DNA from: Segatella copri
GTDB taxonomy: Bacteria > Bacteroidota > Bacteroidia > Bacteroidales > Bacteroidaceae
Direction of reading: 5' to 3'
Assembly: GCF_949820605.1 (NCBI RefSeq)
Contig: NZ_CATKVU010000007.1
Span: 124,001 to 188,000 of the forward strand
Length of the DNA: 64,000 bases
The notes under the pieces are model-generated. The model was not told the DNA's origin. It made no database searches and saw only the letters and a list, made by a program, of their open reading frames with translations. Shown here piece by piece: positions 39,789 through 50,000 of the stretch (position 1 is its first letter; each line of letters starts with the position of its first letter). The position numbers and the translations under genes are program-made.

Positions 39789-41216
39789 ATGAAGAAACTG
39801 TTATGTTCAGCTCTGCTGCTTGCCATGACTCTGGCAGCGCAGGCAGAAGTGAAACTGCCAAAGATCTTTGGCGACAATATGGTATTGCAACAGCAGACGG
39901 AATGCAACCTCTGGGGTACTGCTGATGCCAACAAGGTGGTAAAAGTGCGTGCTTCCTGGAACGGCAAGACCTATAAGACTCAAGCCGATGCCCAGGGAAA
40001 ATGGGCGATGAAGATAGAAACGCCTCAGGCTGGCGGTCCTTATGAACTGAGTCTGAGCGATGGAAAGGAATTGAAACTTCACAATATCCTGATTGGTGAG
40101 GTCTGGATCTGTTCGGGTCAGAGTAACATGGAGATGCCGATGAAGGGATTCAAGGCACAGCCTGTTGCGGGCACTCCTGAAGAACTGATGCTGTGTAAAG
40201 ACCAGCAGTTGCGCCTCTTTACGGTTCAGCGTAATGCCCAGTTGCATCCTGTTGATACGGTGGCTGGCGACTGGAAGGAAGCTGATGCTGCAAGCGTTCG
40301 TGAGTTTAGTGCTGCTGCTTATTATTATGGTAAGACGTTGCGCCAATCGCTGGGTGTACCAGTAGGTCTGATTGTTACTTCCTGGGGCGGTAGTGCCTGT
40401 GAGGCATGGATCAACGGCAATCTCATCAAGAGCGATTGGCTCAAGGCATTCCCTAAACTTCATACACCTTGGAATGAGGCTGATGTGAAGAAATATCAGC
40501 AGCGCAGTCCTTCGGCTCTCTATAATGGTATGCTCCATCCGCTCATCGGTTACACCATGAAGGGTGTTATCTGGTATCAGGGTGAGGATAACTGCAATCG
40601 CTATGCTACTTATGCCGACCAGATGCAGACCCTGGTAAACAGTTGGCGCAAGGAATGGAAGCAGGGGATTTTTCCGTTCTATTATTGTCAGATTGCACCC
40701 TACGATTATAGTCTGATAAAATGGAAAAACAACAGTGCCCTGCTTCGTGAAAAGCAGATGGAGGCAGAGAAGCGCATCAGCAACTGCCGTATGGCTGTAT
40801 TGCTTGATGCCGGTCTGGAGTATGGCATCCATCCACGTAAGAAGAAGGAGGTGGGCGAGCGTCTGGCTCTGCTTTCTCTTGCCAATACTTACGGTCAGAA
40901 GGGATTGCCTGATTTCGCTGTCTACAAGAGTGTTGAGTTCAAGGGCGATACCGCTGTAGTCAGCTTCGACCGCAGCAAGGAGTGGGTTTACTTCAACAAT
41001 GGTCCTAAGAGCGACAACTTCGAGATTGCCGGCGAAGACCAGGTATTCCACAAGGCACAGGCTTGGATTTCACGCAACAAGGTGTATGTAAAGAGTGAGG
41101 ACGTGAAGAAACCTGTGGCTGTGCGCTATGCGTTCAAAAACTGGGTTGTGGGTGATCTCTTCCACGATGGTCTGCCTGTCAGCTCTTTCCGTACCGACGA
41201 TTGGGAAGTGAAGTAA
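39789..41216 (+). CDS. Secreted SGNH sialate O-acetylesterase-family esterase
   Basis: A 475-residue protein starting at ATG 39789 (a TTG nine bases upstream is in frame but weaker); signal peptide MKKLLCSALLLAMTLAAQA. The SASA-type SGNH hydrolase motif is IGEVWICSGQSNMEMPM (nucleophile Ser in GQSNM), followed by VTSWGGSACEAWI, GVIWYQGEDN and the catalytic Asp-His pair in LLDAGLEYGIHPRKK (the Asp of LLDAG and the His). An N-terminal and an inserted beta-domain are typical. RG-II carries acetyl groups on aceric acid and 2-O-methyl-fucose, so deacetylation of chain B is the likely role; sialic acid is improbable here. Confidence 0.87.
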   Translation: MKKLLCSALLLAMTLAAQAEVKLPKIFGDNMVLQQQTECNLWGTADANKVVKVRASWNGKTYKTQADAQGKWAMKIETPQAGGPYELSLSDGKELKLHNILIGEVWICSGQSNMEMPMKGFKAQPVAGTPEELMLCKDQQLRLFTVQRNAQLHPVDTVAGDWKEADAASVREFSAAAYYYGKTLRQSLGVPVGLIVTSWGGSACEAWINGNLIKSDWLKAFPKLHTPWNEADVKKYQQRSPSALYNGMLHPLIGYTMKGVIWYQGEDNCNRYATYADQMQTLVNSWRKEWKQGIFPFYYCQIAPYDYSLIKWKNNSALLREKQMEAEKRISNCRMAVLLDAGLEYGIHPRKKKEVGERLALLSLANTYGQKGLPDFAVYKSVEFKGDTAVVSFDRSKEWVYFNNGPKSDNFEIAGEDQVFHKAQAWISRNKVYVKSEDVKKPVAVRYAFKNWVVGDLFHDGLPVSSFRTDDWEVK

Positions 41217-41240
41217 TAGTTTATAGTAAATAGTTTATAG

Positions 41241-43817
41241 ATGAGATATTACATATTGATGGCTATGATGCTTTTGCTGGGCGCAGGCTCGGCAAAGGCA
41301 TCGGCTTACGATGATACATCGGTGGCGGGTTTGTTTCCTGTCAGCAACCAGGGACGCGAGGTGTGGAATTTCAATCCCAACTGGCGGTTCCATCTGGGTG
41401 ATGTGCTGGGCGCAGAACGTGCCGACTATGATGATACAAGCTGGGAGGTAGTTTCTACCCCTCATAGTGTGAAACTGGTACCTGCTGAGGCTTCGGGTTG
41501 CCGCAACTATCAGGGTATAGCCTGGTATCGCAAAACCTTTATCGTGCCGGGCAATCGCTCTGAAATCTATTTCGAGGCGATAATGGGCAAGCAGAAGATT
41601 TATGTGAACGGCAAACTGGCTAAGGAGCACTTTGGCGGTTACTTGCCTGTTATCGTCAACCTGAAAGAGCAGGGACTGAAGAAGGGCGATAAGTGTGTGG
41701 TGGCTGTGATGGCTGACAACTCTAATGACAAGAGTTATCCTCCTGGCAAACCGCAGTATACACTCGACTTTGCTTATCATGGTGGTATCTATCGCGATGT
41801 GTGGCTCATCAATAAGAAGGATGTTTCTATCACCAACGTGATTGAAGCCGACCGCCGTGATGCCGGCATCTTCGTTCATTTCTCGGATATTTCAGAAAAG
41901 CAGGCGAAGGTGTTTGTTGATGTCGACTTGCAGAATGTGGGCAGAAAGGCACGCAAGGTGAAGGTGGAGCAGAGTCTGCTGGATGCTTCGGGCAAGGTGC
42001 TCAAGACCGTTTCGCAGAATGTGCTCCTGGCAGCTGGCGATGCACATCAGACCGTCAGACAGATGTTCTCTGTCAGGAATCCGCATCTCTGGTCGCCGGA
42101 GACACCTTATTTATATAGTGTGGTTACCCGCATCAGGGACGGTAAGCAGGTATTGGACGGCGGAAAGACCAAGTTGGGTATCCGCAGCTTCGAGTTCCGT
42201 GGCAAGGAAGGTTTCTGGCTCAACGGCAAGAAATACCGCCAGTTTATCGGTGCCAACCGTCATCAGGATTTTGCCTATGTGGGCAATGCACTTCCCAACA
42301 GTCAGCAATGGAGAGATGTGCTCCGTCTGAAGAATGCCGGTTTCAACATCATCCGTACTGCCCACTATCCTCAGGACCCGTCGTTCATGGATGCCTGCGA
42401 TGAACTCGGAATCTTCATCATCGTGGCTACACCGGGCTGGCAGTATTGGAACAAGGACCCTCAATTTGCAGAACGTGTGTTCCAGAATACCCGTGAAATC
42501 ATCCGTCGTGACCGCAACCATCCTTCGGTTCTGATGTGGGAGCCTATCCTGAATGAGACCCGCTATCCTAAGGATTTCGCCCTGAAGTCGCTGCAGTTGA
42601 CCAAGGATGAGTATCCTTATCCATACCGTCCTGTGGCTGTTGCCGACTGGAATTCGGCAGGTGTCAAGGAAAACTATGATGTGGTTTACGGATGGCCGGA
42701 TATGGATATGAGCGGCATCAGCCAGTGTGTCTTTACCCGAGAGTTTGGTGAGTATGTGGATGACTGGTATGCGCATAATAACCTGAACCGTGCCAGCCGC
42801 AGCTGGGGTGAGAAACCGATGCTGACCCAGGCTTATTCTCTGGCAAAGACTACTGAGGAGATGCACACACCGGGACAGTTTATCGGTGGTTGCCAGTGGC
42901 ATCCTTTCGATCATCAGCGCGGTTATCATCCAGATCCTTACTGGGGCGGTATCTATGATGCATTCCGACAGAAGAAGACTGCTTATTATATGTTTGAGTC
43001 ACAGCGCAGCGACCAGCCATTTGTGCATATCGCTCACGAGATGACCCAGTTCAGCGATGCCGATGTGACGGTATTCTCTAATTGTGACAGCGTTCGTCTT
43101 ACCACCTATCAGGGTGCTCATACCTATACTTTGCCAGTTCTTCATCCTACGGCAGCCGCCTTTAATGCCCCTGTGGTATTCAAGAATGCCTGGGATTTCT
43201 GGGAGGCTCGCGAATACAGTTATAAGAAGAAATCTCCTCAGATGGTAGTGATGGTAGCAGAGGGATACAAGGACGGCAAGGTGGTTTGTACCGATCAGCG
43301 CATGCCTTCCCGCCGCAGCATCAAACTCCGTCTTTATGTTGATGAAATGGGCAAACCGCTGGTAGCTGATGGCAGCGACTTTGTAGTTGTGGTAGCCGAA
43401 GTGACCGATGATAACGGTCATGTCCGCCGTCTGGCTAAAGAGAATATCCGCTTTACCCTGGAGGGTGAGGGCGAAATCATTGGCGATGCCAGCATCAATG
43501 CCAATCCGAGAGCCGTAGAATGGGGTAGTGCTCCTATCCTGGTGCGCAGCACGATGAAGCCGGGCAAGATAAAGATTCATGCCGAGGTTCAGTTCCCGGG
43601 TACTCATGCTCCTACTCCTGCCGACCTGGAGATAGAAAGCGTAGCTTATCAGGGAACCATGATGATGGGTACAAAGACTGCCAAGTCTGCCACTTCATCA
43701 TCTGTTCAGAATGCTTCTTCTGCCACTTCTTCTTCTCATGAGTTTACACCTGAGCAGAAGGCAAAGATGCTGAAAGAGGTAGAAGACCAGCAGGCAGATT
43801 TTGGTATCAATAATTAA
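41241..43817 (+). CDS. Secreted GH2 glycosidase, second of the operon
   Basis: An 858-residue protein with signal peptide MRYYILMAMMLLLGAGSAKA. GH2 features: NPNWRFHLGD, FEAIMGKQKIYVNGKL, ANRHQDFAYVGNALP in place of the usual NRHE motif, acid/base Glu in LMWEPILNETR, and candidate nucleophile in FTREFGEYVDDW. A DUF4982/Ig-like C-terminal half follows. The last 45 residues are Ser/Thr/Ala-rich then helical, an unusual tail. The altered motifs suggest a substrate other than plain beta-galactoside, for example beta-galacturonide or alpha-L-arabinopyranoside of RG-II; this is inference. Ends the operon started at 33581. Confidence 0.85.
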   Translation: MRYYILMAMMLLLGAGSAKASAYDDTSVAGLFPVSNQGREVWNFNPNWRFHLGDVLGAERADYDDTSWEVVSTPHSVKLVPAEASGCRNYQGIAWYRKTFIVPGNRSEIYFEAIMGKQKIYVNGKLAKEHFGGYLPVIVNLKEQGLKKGDKCVVAVMADNSNDKSYPPGKPQYTLDFAYHGGIYRDVWLINKKDVSITNVIEADRRDAGIFVHFSDISEKQAKVFVDVDLQNVGRKARKVKVEQSLLDASGKVLKTVSQNVLLAAGDAHQTVRQMFSVRNPHLWSPETPYLYSVVTRIRDGKQVLDGGKTKLGIRSFEFRGKEGFWLNGKKYRQFIGANRHQDFAYVGNALPNSQQWRDVLRLKNAGFNIIRTAHYPQDPSFMDACDELGIFIIVATPGWQYWNKDPQFAERVFQNTREIIRRDRNHPSVLMWEPILNETRYPKDFALKSLQLTKDEYPYPYRPVAVADWNSAGVKENYDVVYGWPDMDMSGISQCVFTREFGEYVDDWYAHNNLNRASRSWGEKPMLTQAYSLAKTTEEMHTPGQFIGGCQWHPFDHQRGYHPDPYWGGIYDAFRQKKTAYYMFESQRSDQPFVHIAHEMTQFSDADVTVFSNCDSVRLTTYQGAHTYTLPVLHPTAAAFNAPVVFKNAWDFWEAREYSYKKKSPQMVVMVAEGYKDGKVVCTDQRMPSRRSIKLRLYVDEMGKPLVADGSDFVVVVAEVTDDNGHVRRLAKENIRFTLEGEGEIIGDASINANPRAVEWGSAPILVRSTMKPGKIKIHAEVQFPGTHAPTPADLEIESVAYQGTMMMGTKTAKSATSSSVQNASSATSSSHEFTPEQKAKMLKEVEDQQADFGINN

Positions 43818-43902
43818 TAATGCGTAACCGGAGCGTTCTATGCAGAAGATTCCGTTTACGTAATCGTTATCGTCTTGAAATCTTCAAAAAACAGAAAGTT
43901 TA

Positions 43903-43934
43903 TTGGAGATTTCAAGACTTTTTTTGTACTTTTG
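43903..43934 (+). promoter_or_regulatory. Housekeeping-type promoter of the PUL regulator
   Basis: TTG at 43903-43905, 21 nt, then TACTTTTG (TAnnTTTG) at 43927-43934, followed by C. The GTG start is 5 nt downstream, so the transcript may be leaderless. No PUL element here, consistent with constitutive expression. Confidence 0.7.
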
Positions 43935-43939
43935 CATAC

Positions 43940-46855
43940 GTGAAACGATATTTAACCATACTTCTCTGTTCGCTTTATGCCTTGTTGGGTATGGCACAGA
44001 ACAATATGCAGGTAGCCCATTATTCTATGAAGGAAGGGTTACCTCATGACATCGTATACTGTTCTCTGAAGTCGGAAGACAGTTTCCTGTGGTTTGGAAC
44101 CTGGTTCGGCTTATCTCGTTTCGACGGATCCCGCTTTGCCAATTATTCAGATGCTTACATCTCTTCTTCCGACCAGCCACCCCGTAAGGTAGAATGGTTG
44201 GCAGAAGATGCTCTGGGCAATCTCTGGATCAAGACGCTCGACTGGAAACTCAGCGTCTTCTTCAAGCAGACCGAACGTTTCGAAGATGTCTATGATGAAC
44301 TGAAACCTTATGCCCGTAACCTGCAGGTCATCAAGATTCAGGCAGATGGTACCGGTAAGATTCTCCTGCTCACCAAAGATAAGAACCTGCTTCTTGCAGA
44401 AACATTAAAGGATGGAAGCATCCGTATCCAGACGCTGGTAGATGCCCGAAAGTATATCAATACGTTCAATTATCAGTTGCGCCAGGATGTGGTACAGCTG
44501 AAGGTTTCGCGTGCTAACTATGTAGGAAAGGATTATCAGATTTATTCCGTTCCTATTACTGCGAAAAACAGAAAGTGGACGCTCGGCATGTGGCAGCAGT
44601 ATTTCGCCCGTAAATCAAAGGAACATTTTGTTTATCATACCCCGAACGGATGTGTGTGGCAGTTGGATGAATCGCATACCGCCCTGGTGTGCCATAATCC
44701 GAAGATCGGATGGGAGCGCCGTTATCCGATTTCGGGCGTAGGTAAGGTGGTGGAACCTAAGTTCATCGCCACCTCTCATCATGGTTACTTCTATCTTTCC
44801 GGTGCTGGCGAAATCATCTATATTGATCCGCAGACGATGGAAGGCGTTAACCTGGCTTTCCTTCCTAAGTTCCAGGACCATAAGCCAGATAGCCACTTCT
44901 TGAACATGAACCTGGACAAGGACGGACTGTTGTGGCTCACTTCTGCTGATAATGGCATTTACCGTGTCAGTTTCACCCCCAACCAGTTCCGTGTCATCCC
45001 TTTGCCGGATGGTGATAAGAGTGGAGTGAAAGCCATCTGCCAGTTGAAGAATGGTGATGTGCTGGTGGGTGCCCGCAGCAAGAATGTTTATCTGTTGGAT
45101 ATGCAGGGCAGGGTGAAGCAGGTGTTCGATTATGCCCATCATCAAATTGGCAGCATTTATCATGCCATGTATGATGACAGGCAGAATCTCTGGCTCTCTA
45201 CCAAGGGAGACGGATTGGTAAAACTGACTCCCGATGCCTCCAGACCAATAGGGTATCGCATCGCTCATTACCGTCATGATGCCCGGGATCCTTATTCCAT
45301 CAGCGGCAACAATGTCTATATGACCTATCAGGATTCCCACCATCGCATCTGGGTGGCTACGCTGGATGGAGGTCTCAATCTGCTGCAGGAACAGGGCGGA
45401 AAGGTGCGCTTCTATAATAAATATCATGGTATGAAAAACTATCCCGGTTACGGACTCTACATGGATGTCCGCAACCTGGTAGAGGACAGTCATCAGAGAA
45501 TGTGGGTAGGAACGATGGACGGACTGATGTCTTTCAAGACAGATTTCAAATCGGTAGGTGACCTGCGCTTCGAGACTTATCGCAATACCGAAATCAATAC
45601 CCGTGCCAATAGTGACATCTACGGACTTTACAAGGATAGCAACAGGCAGGTTTGGATGTGTACCTTTGGTGGAGGTCTGAGTCGTCTGGATGGTTTTGAT
45701 GAAGTGACGCATCTGCCTATTCTTACTTCTTTGGGAGCAAAGGAAGGTTTGCATAATGATGTCATCATTTCGATTTTAGAGGATAAGATGGGACGCCTTT
45801 GGCTGGTAAATGCCGATGGCTTGTCGTGCTATGATTATCAATCAGACCGCATCCGGCATTTCGACAATTCCGACGGTTTCCCTGATGTCCAGTTGGAGGA
45901 ATCTTCTGCGGCTTTGATCCAGAATGGGGAGATATGGCTGGGGTGCAAGGAAGGAATCCTTGCTTATCAGCCGGAACGTATCCATACCACCCGTCTGCAA
46001 TATCCTATATATATAATAGGTGGAGAGGTGAACAACCGTGATATCCGCAGTTACAATCAGCCAGCCATCCTGGAGAAGTCGATGGTTTATACCGATCATC
46101 TCACCCTGCGCCATTCCCAGTCGATGTTCACTCTGGAGTTTGCGGCCCTGAATTTCTGCAATCCGGAGCGCATCAGCTACCGTTACCGGCTGAAGGGTTA
46201 CGACCATGACTGGCATTATGCCGGCAAGAACCGTCTGGCTTCCTATACCAATGTGCCGTCGGGAACCTATCAGTTTATCGTAGAGGTAATGGATGCTACC
46301 AATCCTGATTCTCACAGCACGAGAGAGTTGACCATCACCATTCTCCCACCCTGGTGGGCTACGTGGTGGGCTTATCTCATCTATATCATTCTGATATCCG
46401 TAGCCAGCTACTATGCTTTCCGCTATGCGAAGTATCAGATTCGGCTGAAGAACAATATCTACATCCAGAACCAGCTGGCAGAGTATAAGCGCAAGTTTAA
46501 TGCCGAACAGCAGGATAAGCAGTTTGCCGACAAGGTGCGCCGGTTTATGGAAGCCAACCTGACCAATGCCGATTTCGAGATAGATATGCTGGCACAGGAA
46601 TTGGGCATGAGCCGTTCAGCCTTCTTCAAGAAGACGAAGGCTGTGATGGGCTGTTCGCCAAGCGATATGGTGAAGGATTTCAAACTGAGTCATGCCGTAG
46701 AATTGCTGAAGCATTCCGGCCAGAGTATCACCGATGTAGCCTACAGTTGCGGCTTCACCGATGTGGGCTATTTCGGCAAGTGTTTCCGTAAGAAATATGG
46801 CATGTCGCCAAGAGAGTATGTAGCGCAGCAGCAGGAGAGTGAAATAAAAAAATAA
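43940..46855 (+). CDS. Membrane-spanning AraC-type PUL regulator lacking kinase and receiver domains
   Basis: A 971-residue protein if it starts at GTG 43940 (VKRYLTILLCSLYALLGMAQ signal/anchor); a longer frame from 43820 runs through the promoter and was rejected. Residues about 20-720 form the two-propeller Reg_prop sensor of hybrid two-component systems (repeats such as DSFLWFGTWFGLSRFDG, HRIWVATLDGGLNLL, RLWLVNADGLSCYDY). Then come a Y_Y_Y domain (about 735-800), a transmembrane helix (WWAYLIYIILISVASYYAF, about 810-830), a short coiled linker and an AraC HTH_18 (MLAQELGMSRSAFFKKTKAV ... YFGKCFRKKYGMSP). HisKA, HATPase and REC are absent, so the sensor is joined directly to the DNA-binding domain, comparable to SusR. 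Probable activator of the nine elements. Confidence 0.88.
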   Translation: MKRYLTILLCSLYALLGMAQNNMQVAHYSMKEGLPHDIVYCSLKSEDSFLWFGTWFGLSRFDGSRFANYSDAYISSSDQPPRKVEWLAEDALGNLWIKTLDWKLSVFFKQTERFEDVYDELKPYARNLQVIKIQADGTGKILLLTKDKNLLLAETLKDGSIRIQTLVDARKYINTFNYQLRQDVVQLKVSRANYVGKDYQIYSVPITAKNRKWTLGMWQQYFARKSKEHFVYHTPNGCVWQLDESHTALVCHNPKIGWERRYPISGVGKVVEPKFIATSHHGYFYLSGAGEIIYIDPQTMEGVNLAFLPKFQDHKPDSHFLNMNLDKDGLLWLTSADNGIYRVSFTPNQFRVIPLPDGDKSGVKAICQLKNGDVLVGARSKNVYLLDMQGRVKQVFDYAHHQIGSIYHAMYDDRQNLWLSTKGDGLVKLTPDASRPIGYRIAHYRHDARDPYSISGNNVYMTYQDSHHRIWVATLDGGLNLLQEQGGKVRFYNKYHGMKNYPGYGLYMDVRNLVEDSHQRMWVGTMDGLMSFKTDFKSVGDLRFETYRNTEINTRANSDIYGLYKDSNRQVWMCTFGGGLSRLDGFDEVTHLPILTSLGAKEGLHNDVIISILEDKMGRLWLVNADGLSCYDYQSDRIRHFDNSDGFPDVQLEESSAALIQNGEIWLGCKEGILAYQPERIHTTRLQYPIYIIGGEVNNRDIRSYNQPAILEKSMVYTDHLTLRHSQSMFTLEFAALNFCNPERISYRYRLKGYDHDWHYAGKNRLASYTNVPSGTYQFIVEVMDATNPDSHSTRELTITILPPWWATWWAYLIYIILISVASYYAFRYAKYQIRLKNNIYIQNQLAEYKRKFNAEQQDKQFADKVRRFMEANLTNADFEIDMLAQELGMSRSAFFKKTKAVMGCSPSDMVKDFKLSHAVELLKHSGQSITDVAYSCGFTDVGYFGKCFRKKYGMSPREYVAQQQESEIKK

Positions 46856-46885
46856 AGTTTTTTATAAAAAATCTCAAAAAAGGTG

Positions 46886-46916
46886 ATTACATGGTAGGGT
46901 CCTTTGCGTCTTTTAG
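46886..46916 (+). promoter_or_regulatory. PUL bipartite regulatory element, copy 8 (susC promoter)
   Basis: ATTACATGG, 11 bases, GCGTCTTTTAG. The left half departs at two positions; the spacing is kept. It is 120 nt before susC, much farther than the other copies. Confidence 0.72.
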
Positions 46917-47036
46917 ATAATCTTATTTATAACAGCAGTATGCTAACCGTCATGGAAAAGATGATGGGGACAGACTATTTATAAAAATAGATTAAGATAT
47001 TAAAACAATTTAAAATACAACCTAAAAGTTTCAATT
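46917..47036 (+). other. 120-nt leader region of susC
   Basis: Non-coding, A-rich, with a small CTATTT/AAATAG inverted repeat. Unusually long compared with the 21-48 nt leaders of the other PUL units; may hold post-transcriptional control. Confidence 0.45.
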
Positions 47037-50000
47037 ATGAAGAAATTGAAGAATCCTGTCGCATTTGCAGGAATTACCTCTAAGGTAATGTTGGTTTCTA
47101 CAGTCTTGTTGACTCCAACAGCAATGATGGCTGGTAATGGTCAGAGAGGAATTCAGACTCCTCCTTCTGTAGTTCAACAGTCAAAATCTATCAATGGTAC
47201 TATCGTTGATGAGACTGGAGAGCCAATGATTGGTGTAACCATCAAGAAAAAGGGTAGTGGTGTAGGTGCTATTACTGACATGGATGGTAAGTTTTCTGTA
47301 AATGTACCTTCAGGTACTATTTTGGAAATCAGTTACACAGGTTATAGAACTATCACTGTATCTGCCAAGCAAGGTATGGGTATCAAAATGGAACCTGATG
47401 CCATTGGTCTTGATGAGTTGGTTGTTGTTGGTTATGGTACACAGAAAAAACGTGATTTGACAGGTGCTATTGCTTCTGTCAAAAGCGATGATATTGTGTT
47501 GACTCCTTCATCTAATCCAATGGAGGCTCTTCAGGGACGTGTGTCAGGTCTTGATATAACTAAGTCTAGCGGTCAGGCTGGTTCTGGTGTAAGTATGCAG
47601 TTGCGTGGTAACCGCTCTTTGGTAAGTGGTGGTACTTCTCCATTGTTTATCATTGATGGTATGCCGGGTGACTATTCAACATTGAATCCTAACGATATTG
47701 AAAGCATCGAAGTGCTGAAGGATGCTTCTTCTACAGCTATTTATGGTTCTTCTGGTGCCAATGGTGTTGTCTTGATTACGACCAAAGGTGGAAAGTCAGG
47801 TAAACTGGCCGTAAACTTCAATGCTTATTATGGTATTAATGGATGGTCTGATGTGCCAGAGGTGCGTCAGGGCGAAACCTATATGGAAGGATTACGTCAG
47901 GCAGCCAAGAATGCTGGTACATATGTAGATGATGCAACTCTTTTCCAGAGTAATCCGAACTACTATACAGCCTATAAGAACGGAAAGAACATCAAGTGGA
48001 CTGATGAACTGCTTCATACAGGAACAGTTCAAAACTACTCAGTTTCTCTTTCCGGCGGTACAGACAAGACAAAGGCTTACATGTCTTTGAATTTCTCTGA
48101 TGAAAATGGTCAGTATAGAGACGACTATTATAAGGTATATTCTACCAATATCCGAGTAGACAATCAGGTAAACAAGTGGTTGGCTGCCGGTGTTGCCATG
48201 CAGGCATCTTATGTGCACCAGAACCGTCCCTTTGCCAAAATGTCGGCTGCTATGAGAGCGATTCCTTATGGTGATCTATATGATGAGAATGGCAATGTGA
48301 ATGTATATCCTATAGAGGGTGATAATACATATATCAACCTTCTTGTGAACAATAAGTCAAACTATCGGCGTCAGAACCAGAGGGCTAAGTTCTATATAAA
48401 TCCTTATATTCGTATTACTCCGTTCAAGGGATTCACTTGGGAGAGCCGTATCAATGGTACTTTGACATACAATCGTGCCAATGCCTTTGATGGTGCAGGT
48501 TCCTACAACTTCTATAAGAATGGTTCTAACGTGAATAATGATACCAGTGCAAGCGTATCTGACAGTCGTGGTTATAGCTACAAGTGGGAGAATATATTCA
48601 CTTACCAGTTTAATGTAGCTAAGGATCATGCATTTACAGTAACAGGCGTTACTTCTTGGAACCACAACCGTAGTGATGTAACTCTTGCTTCTGGTACAGG
48701 TATTCTTCAAAATTCATATTTGTGGCATAACTTAGCTAATGCTAATATGCATAATAGTACTTCTAGCTACAGCATGAGTAAGGGTATGGGCTTGATAGGT
48801 CGTATCAACTACTCTTATTTAGGTCGCTATCTGGCATCTGTTTCTGTACGTCATGACGGTTCTTCTCGTTTGGCAGAAGGCCATAAATGGTCTACTTTCC
48901 CTGCTGTTGCTTTGGGATGGCGTATCAGCGACGAGAAGTTTATGGAGAGTACCCGTTCTTGGCTCGATAACCTGAAACTACGTATGGGTTATGGTGAGAC
49001 AGGTAGCACTGCAGGTGTCAATGCTTACTCTTCTGTAACCAATTTGCAGCAGGGGTATCTTACCATTGGTGGTGAGAAGATTACTACATGGGGTTATACT
49101 CAGACTGTTGCAAACGCAGAATTGACATGGGAGCGTTCAAAGAACTGGAACATTGGTCTTGATGCAGCCTTTTTGAAGGGACGCATTGAATTGAATTTGG
49201 ATTTGTATAACACAAAGACTACAGGAGTTATTTGGAATAAGAACTTGCCAGCTACTTCTGGTGCTTATAATTCTACTAGCCTATTCAATACTAATGTAAA
49301 CTTGGCTGAGACCAATAACAAGGGTGTGGAACTTACATTGAATACTCGTAATATTGTAAGCAAGGACTTTAAGTGGAATACTACATTGACATTTGCATAC
49401 AATAAAGAGAAGATTGAAAAACTCTCTGGTACAGCTAACGAGAAGGTTATCAACGGCGACCGTGTATACGAAGTAGGTTCAGCTATTAACTCTTACTATG
49501 GTTATAAGTTGAATGGCATATGGCAGTTGGATCAGGCTGATGATGCTGCTTGCTTTGGTCAGAAGCCAGGTTCTTTCAATATTGATGTTCCTGATATGGA
49601 ACGCCATGTTGATGCGAATGGTAAGGTGTATTATACCAAGGTTGATGCTGATGGAGTAGAGCAGACATACAATGCAGAAAATCCATACACAACATCAGCA
49701 AACGATTATCAGGTGTTGGGACATAATTCTCCAGACTGGTCACTCGGTTTGCAGAATACATTGAAGTACAAGAATTTCGATTTGAGTATATACATGTATA
49801 TGCGTTGGGGACAGATGATTAAGTATGATATGTTGACAGAGTATGATCCAACAGGTAGAGACAACTATCCAACCTACTTCAATGTTTGGTCAGAGACAAA
49901 TCCATCTAATGATTTCCCAGCAATGGATGCTAGTATCTCTAATAAGTTGGCTTATTATCCAGGATTCTCTTCTTTGGCATATGTGGATGGTTCTTTCTTC

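Noticed and set aside
43820..43939. Longer N-terminus for the regulator
   Set aside because: The segment contains the TTG-TAnnTTTG promoter and encodes a basic, non-signal sequence ahead of the real signal peptide.
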